From: Panacagrimonas perspica
GTDB lineage: Bacteria; Pseudomonadota; Gammaproteobacteria; Nevskiales; Nevskiaceae
Direction: 5' to 3'
DNA length: 64,000 nt
Assembly (NCBI RefSeq): GCF_004364935.1
Contig: NZ_SOBT01000008.1
Location: 623,534 to 687,533, forward strand
Position numbers and translations under genes: made by a program. The notes beneath the pieces were generated by a model. The model was not told the origin of the DNA. It saw nothing but the letters and a program-made list of their open reading frames with translations, and made no database searches. Below, piece by piece: positions 1-9,584 of the stretch. How positions within the stretch are numbered: position 1 is the first letter of the stretch; each line of letters starts with the position of its first letter.

Positions 1-1
1 T

Positions 2-801
2 GCTGCGGGCGTGGTGATCGACAACAGCATCACGCTGACGGATGCGGACGACACGCAGATGGCATCGGCGACGGTGACCATTTCGGCGGGTCGGACGACG
101 GGTGATCTGCTCAATTTCACCAACCAGAACGGCATCACCGGCAACTACGTCGCTGCGACGGGCGTGTTGACACTGACGGGTCCAGCGACGACGGCGAATT
201 ATCTGACGGCCCTGCAGTCGATCACCTTCAGCAGCACGAGCGATGATCCGACGGTGAACGGCACGGCGACGGGTCGCACGATCAGCTGGACGGTGACCGA
301 CGCCAACTCCGACGCTGCGGGCGCTGCGACGAGCACGACGCAGACCTCCACGATCAACGTGACGGCGGTGAACGATGCGCCGGTGTTGGGTGGTCTGGGC
401 GGCTCGGTGGGTTACACCGAGAACGCTGCGGGCGTGGTGATCGACAACAGCATCACGCTGACGGATGCGGACGACACGCAGATGGCATCGGCGACGGTGA
501 CCATTTCGGCGGGTCGGACGACGGGCGATCTACTCAATTTCGCCAATCAGAACGGCATCACGGGCAGCTACAACGCCGGAACGGGTGTTCTGACGCTGAC
601 AGGTGCTGCGTCAACTGCGAATTACTTGACGGCTTTGCAATCGATCACGTTCAGCAGCACCAGCGATAACCCGACCGCGACGAGTACGACGCGAACAATC
701 AGTTGGGCAGTGACGGACGCAAACTCTGATGGTGCGGGTGCTGCGACGAGCACGACGCAGACGTCGACGATCAACGTGACGGCAGTGAATGATGCGCCGG
801 T
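2..801 (+). repeat. Tandem DNA repeat of about 420 bp in the adhesin gene (two copies)
   Basis: The segment starting gctgcgggcgtggtgatcg at nt 2 recurs at nt 425, an offset of 423 bp (141 codons). The first ~110 bp of the two copies differ at only a few positions, and later parts diverge more and carry a 6-bp indel. Copy 1 is 2-424 and copy 2 is about 425-801. The array probably continues upstream of the window. Near-identity at DNA level suggests recent duplication or gene conversion, so copy number may vary between strains. Confidence 0.85.
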
Positions 802-1789
802 CTTTGCGCCAACTGGAGGAGTATTGACTCTGGTGAGCAATACGGGCAACGGTGCCGTGACGTTCACGGAAGCGGCGCTGGTGGCTTACTTCACCGATGT
901 TGATAGCAGCCAAATCGGCGTGGCCGCTGTCGCGGCAGATACCGGGCTCCAGACCGTCAATGGCACGAACTTGGGCGGGGGCACGGGCCTGACCACGGTG
1001 GGTACGATCACTGTCGACGACAACGGAACGCTCGGCGGAACGTTTACCGTCACGGCCACGGATGGGACAACGGCGAGCGCGCCAGCGTCGTCGGTAACGT
1101 TCACCAACAATGCGACCGGTACTCTTGCACTCAGCGCCGCCGCCAACGGCGACTCGATCATCGTTGCCTCTCAGACGGGGAACACCACCTTGAATGGTGG
1201 TGGTGGTAATGACTGGTTGATCGGCAACACGGGCAACGACACCCTATTGGGTGGAAATGGAAACGACGTGCTGATTGGGGGCGAGGGCAACGACAGGATG
1301 ACTGGCGGGGCCGGGGTGGATCAGTTCCGATACAACCTTACGGGTGCCACTACCAACGATCCGGTGGGGGGTATCGACGTCATCGTCGATTTCCTGACGG
1401 GCGCGGGCGGCGATCAGATCGGAATTTCGCAGGGTTTCATTGATTTCGCTAACACGGGAACGTCCTCTGGGGGCACGACCCTGGCTGCAAGCGATTATCT
1501 GACTCGCGCCTCAATTACCAATTTCGTCAATTTGACGGACAGCGATAAGCTCATCGAGCTCTCGTCGTCTCTGACGACAAACCAGATCGAGACTCTGGTG
1601 ACCCCGGGAAACGGCACCACAGAGGCATTTGTTCTGGTCTTCAACAGCACGACGAATCGTGGCGAGCTGTGGTTTGATCCGCGTTGGGAGACCACCGTAG
1701 CCCGCGTTCAAGTGGCGACTTTCGAGAACATCACCTCTCTGGCTCAGCTCACCGCTTTCGATAACACCAATTTCATTCAGTTCAGCTAA
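2..1789 (+). CDS. C-terminal part of a large repeat-containing RTX adhesin (5' end outside window)
   Basis: This is the 3' end of a long secreted surface or adhesion protein; the frame is already open at the window edge, so the true start lies upstream. It begins with two near-identical copies of a domain of about 140 residues ending in the cadherin/VCBS-type motif 'VNDAPV'. A more divergent Ig/cadherin-like domain follows. Around nt 1190-1320 are RTX nonapeptide repeats (GGGGNDWL, GNTGNDTL, GGNGNDVL, GGEGNDRM, GGAGVDQF), which bind calcium after export. A C-terminal tail of about 150 residues ends in FIQFS. RTX repeats plus an uncleaved C-terminal signal are the hallmark of type I (ABC) secretion substrates. 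No transporter genes are in the window. Family assignment is firm; the ligand is unknown. Confidence 0.85.
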   Translation, partial: AAGVVIDNSITLTDADDTQMASATVTISAGRTTGDLLNFTNQNGITGNYVAATGVLTLTGPATTANYLTALQSITFSSTSDDPTVNGTATGRTISWTVTDANSDAAGAATSTTQTSTINVTAVNDAPVLGGLGGSVGYTENAAGVVIDNSITLTDADDTQMASATVTISAGRTTGDLLNFANQNGITGSYNAGTGVLTLTGAASTANYLTALQSITFSSTSDNPTATSTTRTISWAVTDANSDGAGAATSTTQTSTINVTAVNDAPVFAPTGGVLTLVSNTGNGAVTFTEAALVAYFTDVDSSQIGVAAVAADTGLQTVNGTNLGGGTGLTTVGTITVDDNGTLGGTFTVTATDGTTASAPASSVTFTNNATGTLALSAAANGDSIIVASQTGNTTLNGGGGNDWLIGNTGNDTLLGGNGNDVLIGGEGNDRMTGGAGVDQFRYNLTGATTNDPVGGIDVIVDFLTGAGGDQIGISQGFIDFANTGTSSGGTTLAASDYLTRASITNFVNLTDSDKLIELSSSLTTNQIETLVTPGNGTTEAFVLVFNSTTNRGELWFDPRWETTVARVQVATFENITSLAQLTAFDNTNFIQFS

Positions 1790-1831
1790 GGCGCACTTCT
1801 AGCCCACCATGTTAGGGAGACGTTTAGTTCT

Positions 1832-3562
1832 CTAGCAGGTGGGCTGAGTAACCGGCTGGGTATTCGGGCGCCTGCGGATCAAGACGGCAAGCAACAGGGG
1901 GCTCATGAGCAGCCCTGCGCTACCGCCTCCGCCAGATGATCCGCCGCCACTGGCGTTGGATCCGCTGGCATCGGGCGGTGACGGGATGGTCGTGGGCGGC
2001 GTCGAGCTGGAGCAAGCAGCAGCCGCCGCGACTCCCGGATTCTTCCCGCCCACCCGCGAGCATCCGGTGTTCTGCGGATCCAGCACGCTCTTAAGCGAAA
2101 GCGGCGACAGCAGATTCGCGCCGGGCTGGGTCCACGCGGTATCGAGGCGCGCGTAGTAATCGGTGCCGCCGTTGTTGCTCGTCGTGGACGTGCATTCCGA
2201 TCTGCCGCCGGAGAGCGTGCCGACGAGGTAGCCGTCCTGATTCCACAGCGCGGAGCCCGAAGAACCCGATTCGGTCGTGCCCTTGCTCCAGTTCGTTGCC
2301 CAGGCGTTGATCTTGAACCCGTCGGAGAGGAGTTCGCCGCAGTGCGAGCCGATGCAGACGCCGGAAGCGGCGGATGCCGGACTGGTGAAGCGGCTCAGTT
2401 TCTTGTCGTCACCAGAAGGGTGATGAATGCCCACGCCTGATGTAGGCACTGCACCGCTGATATCGAAACCACTGTAGTAGGCGTTGAAGCTGCTGGGTGG
2501 CTTCGACGCGAGTTCGATGAGGGCGAAGTCGGAGTTGCTGCCGAGGCGGGAGTTCGTGAGCAGCGTCTTGCCGCGCAGGTTCTGCAACATGGCGCCCCAC
2601 GTGCCGCCGGCGCAGGCGCCGCGCTGAACGTTGAAATAGACGATCGTGGACGTGACGTTGAGATCGTTGATGCCGCAGTGATTCGCGGTCAGCACTAGAG
2701 GCCGGTCGTCCTGCTGCGCGTTGTTGACCAGAGTGCCGGAGCACAGGGTCGTGCCGGCAATCGTGAGCATCACGGTGGCGCGCGATTGCGGATGCCAGGC
2801 ATCGCCGGCACTGCAGGCGACATCGACGTTGCAGGCGCCCGAGGCGCCGTTGCCGGTGCCGCTCGAAGGATCCAGCGGCCAGCTGCGCCCCGATACATCG
2901 GCGAATCCGTGGAACGCGCGCTCGATGACGATCGCGAAATCCTCGCGCTCTTCCGTCGGCATGTTGGCTTCGATCAGCGCCTCGTTACTCCTCACCAGCG
3001 GCAGCCATGTGGAGCCGGTGCTCGCTGCAACGATAGGGCCCTGCATGTCGTGCCCGTCGCGGTCGTACACCCAGAGCTGCGCGTTGGGAGGCAGCGTGAG
3101 TTGTCGCAACTCGAAGCTCAACGAATGTGCGCCGTCCGACCCGATGCGCAATCTCCAGCGTGCGCGCCCGGGCGCCGGTTCATCCCACGTACCGGCACTG
3201 GCGTCGGCCATGACCGGAGTGCCGACTGCGAACGTGAGTCCGTCTTCCTTCCGGGCTTCGATCAGGCTTTTCACCACGACGGGCGAGAGTTGGACCACCG
3301 GCACGGAATCGCGTGAATCCAGCGTCGGAGGCGTCGCCATCGCGAAGCGCGGCAGCGCGAACAGCACCAGGAACCCAATGGCGCGGATCAGGAGATCTGC
3401 AGAGCGCGCGCGAGCCGGGCGATGCCGAGCCGCCTCCGAAAGCCGCCCTACAAGTTCTGTTCCTCGGCTCCGCCGTCGAGATTCCGACGTGGTCGTCACG
3501 TCCACGCGGAAGCGGTGGTGCTGCAGGATGGCTTGCGTGGGTAGCGTCGCGCCCATGTTCAT
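1832..3562 (-). CDS. Trypsin-like serine endopeptidase with GlyGly-CTERM-like tail
   Basis: A 576-residue secreted protease of the lysyl endopeptidase/trypsin type. A signal-peptide-like hydrophobic stretch lies near residues 57-76, ending in MATPP. The catalytic triad is visible as His295 (LTANHCG), Asp345 (SNSDFALIEL) and Ser435 (GSSGSALW), with many cysteines that could pair as disulfides. The C-terminus has a Gly/Ser-rich linker, a hydrophobic segment and an Arg cluster (about residues 540-565, ending LIRRRP). That is the layout of GlyGly-CTERM tails, which are processed by rhombosortase. Two ATG codons (3562, 3556) compete, and the 56 residues before the signal are unusually long, so the start is uncertain. 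It is convergent with the adhesin gene, leaving 42 bp between stops. Confidence 0.85.
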   Translation of the reverse strand: MNMGATLPTQAILQHHRFRVDVTTTSESRRRSRGTELVGRLSEAARHRPARARSADLLIRAIGFLVLFALPRFAMATPPTLDSRDSVPVVQLSPVVVKSLIEARKEDGLTFAVGTPVMADASAGTWDEPAPGRARWRLRIGSDGAHSLSFELRQLTLPPNAQLWVYDRDGHDMQGPIVAASTGSTWLPLVRSNEALIEANMPTEEREDFAIVIERAFHGFADVSGRSWPLDPSSGTGNGASGACNVDVACSAGDAWHPQSRATVMLTIAGTTLCSGTLVNNAQQDDRPLVLTANHCGINDLNVTSTIVYFNVQRGACAGGTWGAMLQNLRGKTLLTNSRLGSNSDFALIELASKPPSSFNAYYSGFDISGAVPTSGVGIHHPSGDDKKLSRFTSPASAASGVCIGSHCGELLSDGFKINAWATNWSKGTTESGSSGSALWNQDGYLVGTLSGGRSECTSTTSNNGGTDYYARLDTAWTQPGANLLSPLSLKSVLDPQNTGCSRVGGKNPGVAAAAACSSSTPPTTIPSPPDASGSNASGGGSSGGGGSAGLLMSPLLLAVLIRRRPNTQPVTQPTC

Positions 3563-3696
3563 TCTCGATTGCTGACGAATGAGGTAGCGGCGAGACCGCG
3601 TGCGACTTGAGTGCTCTCGTCCGGCTCGCGGACGAGTGGACGTTCACGCGCCGGGAACGGCGCGTCGGGTTACATCTGGATCAGGTGTCCTGAAAG

Positions 3697-3765
3697 CGTA
3701 GCCCGGGTGAAACCCGGGGTTACGCTCCGTATGCGAGGGGAATCCCGGGTTTCACCCGGGCTACG
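3697..3765. repeat. REP-like palindromic element (copy 1)
   Basis: A perfect 22-bp inverted repeat (arms 3697-3718 and 3744-3765) beginning cgtagcccggg and ending cccgggctacg, with a 25-bp loop. It lies in the 208-bp space between the protease start and the hydrolase stop. The outer 10 bases match the element at 50624-50712. It resembles REP/BIME palindromes scattered between genes in gammaproteobacteria. Confidence 0.8.
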
Positions 3766-3770
3766 GATCG

Positions 3771-4769
3771 TCAGGCGTCGCGCAGCAGCGCAACGACCCG
3801 ACGCTCAGCCCAGGAATCGAAGCGCCAGTTCTCGATGAAGCCGCAGTGGCCACCGTGATCGGTGATGTCGCAGGCGACCACCGAGCCGCCCACTTCGAGG
3901 CCTGCGAAATCGCGGATCGGGATCACGCTGTCGTCGCGGGAAGTGACGATCGCCAGCGGCGAGGGCGAGGCGGCCAGCAACGCAGGCGTCAGCGTGTATT
4001 GCGCCAGATAGTCTTCGTACGTTGCGTACTCGGTGAAGTCGGCGACGAAGCGGCGGGTCGTGTCGACGAATGTCTTGAGCTGTCGATAGGCACTGAAGTC
4101 GTAACGCGGCCAGGCGCGCCGCTTGGCCTCGAGCGTGCGCTGCCATTTGTCCAGGAAGTACCAGCGGAACAGCGCGGGTCCGCTGTCGATGCCTTCGAGC
4201 GTCGAAGCCGGATTGATCGACGGCGAGATGCCGATCGACAGTCGCGGGTTCACGCCGCGCGATGAACCCTGCAGCCCGACGCGCAGCGAGAAATTGCCGC
4301 CCAGGGAAAAGCCGATGACGAACAGCGGGCCCTGCGGCTCGAGCGTGCGGATGCGCGCGAGCGCGCCGAACACTTCGTCCATGCGGGCCGAGTGGAACAT
4401 CTCTTCGTTCAGATCGTGCGTGCCGGCGTGATCGCGCAGGTTGAGCCGGAACGTCGCATACCCTTCGGTGTGCAGGCGGGCCGCCATCGAGTAGAGATAA
4501 CTCGAATCGTGGCCGCCCTCCCAACCGTGGACCAGCACGGCGAGGCCGCGACTCGCTGCGGTCGGGGCAGGGGTCTGCTGGCCCGTCAGACGTACGCCGT
4601 GGCCGCAGTCGAGCACATGCGCGATGGATTTGGCGTTGAGGTCGAGTCCCTTCTTGCGCCACAGGCGCTGGACCGGCCGCTTGCTCGCCAGCGTCGATTG
4701 GAGGCTGGCGTGGCGCAGGCCTGCTGGTGGCGCGAACGCCGGGAATCCCTTGTCGTCCGCGGGCGGCAT
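3771..4769 (-). CDS. YheT-like alpha/beta-hydrolase
   Basis: A 332-residue alpha/beta-hydrolase of the YheT/ABHD1-3 family, a group of esterase-like enzymes with poorly defined substrates. It shows the oxyanion stretch LVHGWEGG, the nucleophile elbow GFSLGG, a late Asp in SRDDSVIP and the catalytic His in DHGGHCGF, all in the usual order. The ATG at 4769 was chosen over a longer open frame to 4913. The extra 48 residues are low-complexity Ser/Arg/Thr and lie inside dapE, and 4769 falls 13 bp after the dapE stop. It is probably the last gene of the dapD-dapE transcript. The substrate is not predictable. Confidence 0.87.
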   Translation of the reverse strand: MPPADDKGFPAFAPPAGLRHASLQSTLASKRPVQRLWRKKGLDLNAKSIAHVLDCGHGVRLTGQQTPAPTAASRGLAVLVHGWEGGHDSSYLYSMAARLHTEGYATFRLNLRDHAGTHDLNEEMFHSARMDEVFGALARIRTLEPQGPLFVIGFSLGGNFSLRVGLQGSSRGVNPRLSIGISPSINPASTLEGIDSGPALFRWYFLDKWQRTLEAKRRAWPRYDFSAYRQLKTFVDTTRRFVADFTEYATYEDYLAQYTLTPALLAASPSPLAIVTSRDDSVIPIRDFAGLEVGGSVVACDITDHGGHCGFIENWRFDSWAERRVVALLRDA

Positions 4770-4782
4770 CGAGCGTACGGGC

Positions 4783-5925
4783 TCAGGGCGTCGCGAGGCG
4801 GCGCAAGGTGGTTTCGTAGATGCGCGAAAGCGGCTCGAGATCGTCGACGCGGACGTGCTCGTTGATCTTGTGGATGCTGTCGTTGATCGGGCCGATCTCG
4901 ACGACCTCCGCACCCCAGGGGGCGAGGAACCGGGCGTCGGAGGTGCCGCCGCCGGTGAACAGCTCGGGTTCGGCCACGCCGACGACGTGCGCCACGGCGC
5001 TGCGTGCAGCGTCGATCAGCTTGCCCGCGCGGGTCAGGAACGGCTGGCCGGTATGCCACCAGGTGGCTTCGTACTGCGGGCACCAGCGATCGAGCACGGC
5101 GTGCACGCGCGCCTTGAGATCGTCGGCTTTCGATTCCGTCGAATAGCGGAAGTTGAAAACGGCTTCGGCCGAACCCGGGATCACGTTGGTTGCGCCGGTT
5201 CCGGAGTGGACGTTCGAGATCTGGAAGGACGTCGGCGGAAAGTGCGCGTTGCCTTCGTCCCAGCGAGTGGCGACGAGTTCGGCCAGCGCCGGCGCCAGGC
5301 GATGCACCGGGTTGTCGCCCTTGTGCGGATAGGCGACGTGCCCCTGCTTGCCGATGACCTTGAGATTGCATCCCAGCGAGCCGCGGCGTCCGACGACGAT
5401 GCGGTCGCCCAGCCGTTCGTTGGAAGAGGCCTCACCGACGATGGCGTAGTCCGGCACCAGGCCGCGCGCCTGCAGCAGCCGGACCGCGTGCTGGGTGCCA
5501 AAGGTCGCCATGCCTTCTTCGTCGCTGGTGACCAGGAAGGCGAGGGTGCCCGGAAAATCGCCGGCAGCGAGCAGGCGCTGCACGGCGCAGACCATGGCCG
5601 CGAGACCCGACTTCATGTCCGCCGCGCCGCGTCCGTACAGCACGCCGTCGCGAATCTCGGGTGTGAACGGATCGGACGTCCACTGGTCGAGCGGGCCCGT
5701 CGGGACGATATCCGTATGCCCTGCGAGGATCGTCAGCGGGCGGCCGCTGCCGCGCGTGGCCCACAGGTTGGTGACGCCCTCGGCGTCGAGATATTCGATC
5801 GTGAATCCCAGCGGGCGCAGACGCGCTGCGATGATCTCGCAGCAGCCGGCGTCGTCGGGCGTGTTCGATCGCTGCGCGATCAGCGCGCAGGTCAGGTCCA
5901 GAACGGCTTGCGGAGAAGTGCTCAC
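4783..5925 (-). CDS. dapE: Succinyl-diaminopimelate desuccinylase DapE
   Basis: A 380-residue M20-family metallopeptidase that hydrolyses N-succinyl-LL-diaminopimelate to LL-diaminopimelate in the succinylase branch of lysine and peptidoglycan precursor synthesis (cytoplasm). Metal-site motifs are visible: LAGHTDIVPTG near residue 70, GRGAADMKSG near 100 and TSDEEG near 135. The distal zinc-ligand region is INEHVRVDDL near the C-terminus. The start is GTG at 5925. It lies 16 bp after dapD, the enzyme two steps earlier in the same pathway, which supports the substrate over other M20 peptidases. Confidence 0.96.
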   Translation of the reverse strand: MSTSPQAVLDLTCALIAQRSNTPDDAGCCEIIAARLRPLGFTIEYLDAEGVTNLWATRGSGRPLTILAGHTDIVPTGPLDQWTSDPFTPEIRDGVLYGRGAADMKSGLAAMVCAVQRLLAAGDFPGTLAFLVTSDEEGMATFGTQHAVRLLQARGLVPDYAIVGEASSNERLGDRIVVGRRGSLGCNLKVIGKQGHVAYPHKGDNPVHRLAPALAELVATRWDEGNAHFPPTSFQISNVHSGTGATNVIPGSAEAVFNFRYSTESKADDLKARVHAVLDRWCPQYEATWWHTGQPFLTRAGKLIDAARSAVAHVVGVAEPELFTGGGTSDARFLAPWGAEVVEIGPINDSIHKINEHVRVDDLEPLSRIYETTLRRLATP

Positions 5926-5941
5926 GAACGACGCTGATGCT

Positions 5942-6757
5942 TCAGAGATCGCGCAGCAGCTCGTTGATGCCGACCTTGCCGCGCGTCTTCTCGTCCACGC
6001 GCTTCACGATGACGGCACAGTTCAGGTTGTAGCGGCCGCCGTCCTTGGGCAGCGAGCCCGCGACGACGACGCTGTAGGCGGGGACGCGGCCGTAGGAGAT
6101 TTCGCCGGATTCGCGATCGTAGATCGGCGTGGACTGCCCGATGAAAACGCCCATCGAGATGACCGAGCCCTTTTCGACGACGACGCCTTCGACCACTTCC
6201 GAGCGTGCGCCGATGAAGCAGCCATCTTCGATGACGACCGGGCCGGCCTGGATCGGTTCAAGCACGCCGCCGATGCCCACGCCGCCGGACAGGTGCACGT
6301 TGGCGCCGATCTGGGCGCAAGAGCCCACGGTCGCCCAGGTGTCGACCATCGTGCCGCTGCCGACATAGGCGCCGATGTTCACGTAGCTCGGCATCAGGAT
6401 CGCGCCCGGCGCGATGTAGGCGCCCTTGCGCACCGCGGCCGGCGGCACGACGCGGGCGTTCTGCTGCGCGAAGCGCTCGGCGCTCCAGCCATCGAACTTG
6501 AGCGGCACCTTGTCCCAGCCGCCGAGCTGGCCCATGCCGATGGGCGCGTTGTCATGCAGGCGGAAATACAGCAGCACCGCCTTCTTCAGCCACTGGTTGA
6601 CCTTCCAGCCTTCGGCGGTGGGTTCTGCGACGCGGGCCTTGCCCGAATCGAGCTGCTCGATGGCCTCGAGTACGGCTTCGCGCACAACGGCGTCGTTGCG
6701 ATCGAGGGTGGCGCGGTTTTCCCACGCGGTGTCCAGTGTCTTCTGAAGGTCGGTCAT
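5942..6757 (-). CDS. dapD: Tetrahydrodipicolinate N-succinyltransferase DapD
   Basis: A 271-residue enzyme that succinylates 2,3,4,5-tetrahydropyridine-2,6-dicarboxylate using succinyl-CoA, opening the succinylase route to meso-diaminopimelate and lysine. The N-terminal helical part ([15 protein letters not shown]) and the following left-handed parallel beta-helix are both clear. The helix is seen as hexapeptide repeats such as [16 protein letters not shown] and [13 protein letters not shown]. Length matches the family (about 274). Start is ATG at 6757, 46 bp downstream of the glnD stop. Confidence 0.97.
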   Translation of the reverse strand: MTDLQKTLDTAWENRATLDRNDAVVREAVLEAIEQLDSGKARVAEPTAEGWKVNQWLKKAVLLYFRLHDNAPIGMGQLGGWDKVPLKFDGWSAERFAQQNARVVPPAAVRKGAYIAPGAILMPSYVNIGAYVGSGTMVDTWATVGSCAQIGANVHLSGGVGIGGVLEPIQAGPVVIEDGCFIGARSEVVEGVVVEKGSVISMGVFIGQSTPIYDRESGEISYGRVPAYSVVVAGSLPKDGGRYNLNCAVIVKRVDEKTRGKVGINELLRDL

Positions 6758-6803
6758 ATGAATTGCTTTCGACCGGGGCTGACGCCCCGTCCTATGGGGG
6801 TTA

Positions 6804-9494
6804 CTAAGCTTCGCTGCGATCCAGCGTGCGGGTCAGCACTTCGCGCAGATCGTCGAGCGTTTCCTCGTCCGTGATCGGACGATGTGCGGAATCGGTGATG
6901 AAGAACACGTCCTCGGCGCGCTCGCCGATCGTCGCGATCTTGGCGGCGTCGAGGAGGATGCCGCGCTTGTGGAAAGCGCGGCCGATCATCGACAGCAGGC
7001 CCGGCTGATCGGCCGTGACGAGTTCGAGCACGGTGCGCGCACGCGCCTCGTCCTGGCTGACGTAGATCGTCGTCGGCGTGTTGAAGTGCTTCAGGCGATG
7101 CGGAATGCGGCGATTGATCTCGACACGCGAGATGGCCGGATCACCCAGGACCTTGCGCAATTGCTCGCGGATCTCCTCGTGGCGGTGCGGATTCTGGATC
7201 GGTGAACCGTCGCCTTCCATGACCACGTACGAGTCGAGCACGAAGCCGTCGGCCGAGGTGTGGATGCGGGCATCGAGAATCGTCAGACCCAGCCGCGCCA
7301 GCACGCCGGTGGACAGCGCGAACAGGTGATCGCGGTCGTGCATGTAGACGAAGACCGTGGTGCCGCGTCCGCCGACGGTGTCGACGATGACCAGCGGAAG
7401 CTCTTCTTCCCTGGCCTTGAGGATCGCCGGCAGATGCCACGCGAGTTCCTCTGCGGAGTGCCTCAGGAAATATTCGTCGCCGAACCGGGCCCAGGCCTTG
7501 TCGGCCGTGGCGGCGTCGATGCCCTGGGCGGCGAGCAGCGGCGTCGCCTCGGCCTGGGTTTCGTCAACCATCTCTTCCTGACGCAGCGGATTCTCGATGC
7601 CGCGCTCGAGCGTGCGGCTCGTCGCCTTGTAGAGATCCAGCAGCAGCGACTCGCGCCAGGAATTCCACAGCGCGGGATTGGTGGCGCGGATGTCCGCCAC
7701 CGTCATCAGGAACAGGTAATCGAGGTGCGTGCGATCGCCGACCTTGCGCGTGAACTCGGCGATGACCTGCGGATCGGTGATGTCGGCGCGCTGGGCGGTG
7801 AGCGACATCACCAGGTGGCTCTTCACCAGCCAGGCGACCAGTTCGGCGTCGGTGTGCGACAGGCCGTGGTCCAGGCAGAACTGTCGGGCTTCGGATGCGC
7901 CGATGTCCGAGTGGTCTCCACCGCGGCCCTTGGCCATGTCGTGGAAGAAGCCTGCCAGGTAGAGCAGCTCCTGCTTGGCGATCTTGTCCATCCGCTGGCT
8001 GCAGAACGGCATCTCGTGACGGAAGCGTTCCATCGCGAAGCGCCGCAGGTTGCGCACGACATACAGCGTGTGTTCGTCCACGGTGAGCGTGTGGAACAGG
8101 TCGTACTGCATCAGGCCCACGACCTTGCCGAACGCGGGCAGGTAGCGGCCGAGCACGCCGTATCGATTCATGCGCCGCAAGTTGCGCGTCAGGCCGCGGC
8201 GTTCACGGAACATCTCCATGAACAGCGTGCGTGCACGCACATCGTTGCGGACTTCATCATTGATCAGGCGGGTGTCGCGCAGGATCATCCGTACGGTCTG
8301 TGCGCGGATGCCTTCGAGCCCGCGATGCTGCTGCATCAGCAGGAAGATCTCGATCAGCGCCTCGGGATCCTTGCGGAAGACGTCGTCGTTGCGCGCTTCC
8401 ATGTAGCCGTTGCGGATCTGGAAACGCGCGTTGACGATCTTCACCGCCGCATCGGGCAGCGGGTGCAGGATCGCTTCCTCGAACAGCTGCAGCAGCATGT
8501 CGTTGAGGCAGCTCAGCGACTTGATGGTGCGGTAATACAACTGCATGAACTGCTCGACCGCCTGGTTCGGATGCTGCGGATCGCTGTTCACATAGCCGAA
8601 CAGGCTCGCGATCTTCACCTGGTGATCGAACAGCAGACGGTCTTCCCGGCGGCCCGTGATCATGTGCAGTGCGAAACGCACGCGCCACAGCAGGTCCTGT
8701 CCCGCGAAGAGTTCGTCGCATTCCTGCTTGGTCAGGAAGCCGTGATCGCGCAGCTCGCTGAGCGTGCTCGCGCCGAAGTGACGCTTGGCGACCCAGCCGA
8801 TCGTGTGGATGTCGCGCAGGCCGCCGGGCGATTCCTTGACGTTGGGTTCGAGTTTGTAGCCGGTGTCGTCGTATTTGCGGTAGCGAGCCTGCTGCTCCGC
8901 TTTCTTGGCGCGGAAGAATTCCGCGACCGGCCAGACCTTGTCCGGCGTCAGGCGCTTCTGCATCGCTCCGAACAGCGACTCGTCGCCGGTCAGGTAGCGC
9001 GCCTCCATCAGGTTGGTGATGACCGTGATGTCCTTGGCCGCCTCGGACGCGCATTCGTCGAGCGAGCGGACGCTGCTGCCCACTTCCAGCCCGATGTCCC
9101 AGAAGAAGGCGGTCAGTTGCTCGAGCGACTTGCGAAGATGCTCGAGGCTGGTGCCGTCGTGCAGCAGCAGGATGTCGATGTCCGACGAGGGCAGCAGTTC
9201 GCCGCGCCCGTAACCGCCGACGGCGATCAGGGCGATGCCGGGAGAGTCCGGAGACAGATGCCGGAGCCAGGCTTCGCGCAGCACTTCATCGACGAGGTGG
9301 GCGCGTGCCCGGACCAGCGATTCGGCGGCCTGGCCCTCGTGGAAAAGGCTCAGCAGGCGCTCCTTGCCCCAGGCGAGCGTCGCGCGGAAGGCCGGAACCG
9401 GCTTGCCATCGTCCGCTCGCAGGCGCGCGCGGACCTTCCGCGCAGAGAACACGCTGGCGGCTTCGTCTTCGGCTAGTTCGAGTTCGGCACCCAT
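6804..9494 (-). CDS. glnD: Bifunctional PII uridylyltransferase/uridylyl-removing enzyme GlnD
   Basis: An 896-residue glutamine sensor that uridylylates PII (GlnB/GlnK) under nitrogen limitation and removes UMP when glutamine is high. The nucleotidyltransferase motif is GGYGRGEL (residues 93-100), followed by the metal-binding SDID (104-107). The uridylyl-removing HD domain is in the middle (HTLTVDEHT, then [13 protein letters not shown]). Two ACT domains, which bind glutamine, occupy the C-terminus (from about residue 700). Length and domain order are canonical. It lies between map and dapD, an arrangement seen in Xanthomonadales-type genomes. Confidence 0.97.
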   Translation of the reverse strand: MGAELELAEDEAASVFSARKVRARLRADDGKPVPAFRATLAWGKERLLSLFHEGQAAESLVRARAHLVDEVLREAWLRHLSPDSPGIALIAVGGYGRGELLPSSDIDILLLHDGTSLEHLRKSLEQLTAFFWDIGLEVGSSVRSLDECASEAAKDITVITNLMEARYLTGDESLFGAMQKRLTPDKVWPVAEFFRAKKAEQQARYRKYDDTGYKLEPNVKESPGGLRDIHTIGWVAKRHFGASTLSELRDHGFLTKQECDELFAGQDLLWRVRFALHMITGRREDRLLFDHQVKIASLFGYVNSDPQHPNQAVEQFMQLYYRTIKSLSCLNDMLLQLFEEAILHPLPDAAVKIVNARFQIRNGYMEARNDDVFRKDPEALIEIFLLMQQHRGLEGIRAQTVRMILRDTRLINDEVRNDVRARTLFMEMFRERRGLTRNLRRMNRYGVLGRYLPAFGKVVGLMQYDLFHTLTVDEHTLYVVRNLRRFAMERFRHEMPFCSQRMDKIAKQELLYLAGFFHDMAKGRGGDHSDIGASEARQFCLDHGLSHTDAELVAWLVKSHLVMSLTAQRADITDPQVIAEFTRKVGDRTHLDYLFLMTVADIRATNPALWNSWRESLLLDLYKATSRTLERGIENPLRQEEMVDETQAEATPLLAAQGIDAATADKAWARFGDEYFLRHSAEELAWHLPAILKAREEELPLVIVDTVGGRGTTVFVYMHDRDHLFALSTGVLARLGLTILDARIHTSADGFVLDSYVVMEGDGSPIQNPHRHEEIREQLRKVLGDPAISRVEINRRIPHRLKHFNTPTTIYVSQDEARARTVLELVTADQPGLLSMIGRAFHKRGILLDAAKIATIGERAEDVFFITDSAHRPITDEETLDDLREVLTRTLDRSEA

Positions 9495-9584
9495 GCTCGG
9501 CAGTGTCCCGTTTCCAGGTGCCAGTTACCAGTTGATCCGGAATAGCGTTCCGTTGGCCTGGGAACCGGAGTCCGGCAGACGCGG

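Noticed and set aside
1801-1845. Hairpin (agcccacc/ggtgggct) between the convergent adhesin and protease genes
   Set aside because: The loop is about 29 bases and there is no T-run, and it overlaps the protease stop; too weak to call a terminator.
7260-9476. A 738-codon open frame on the plus strand
   Set aside because: It is antisense to glnD, is rich in Arg/Gln/His with no domain, and arises from third-position GC bias.
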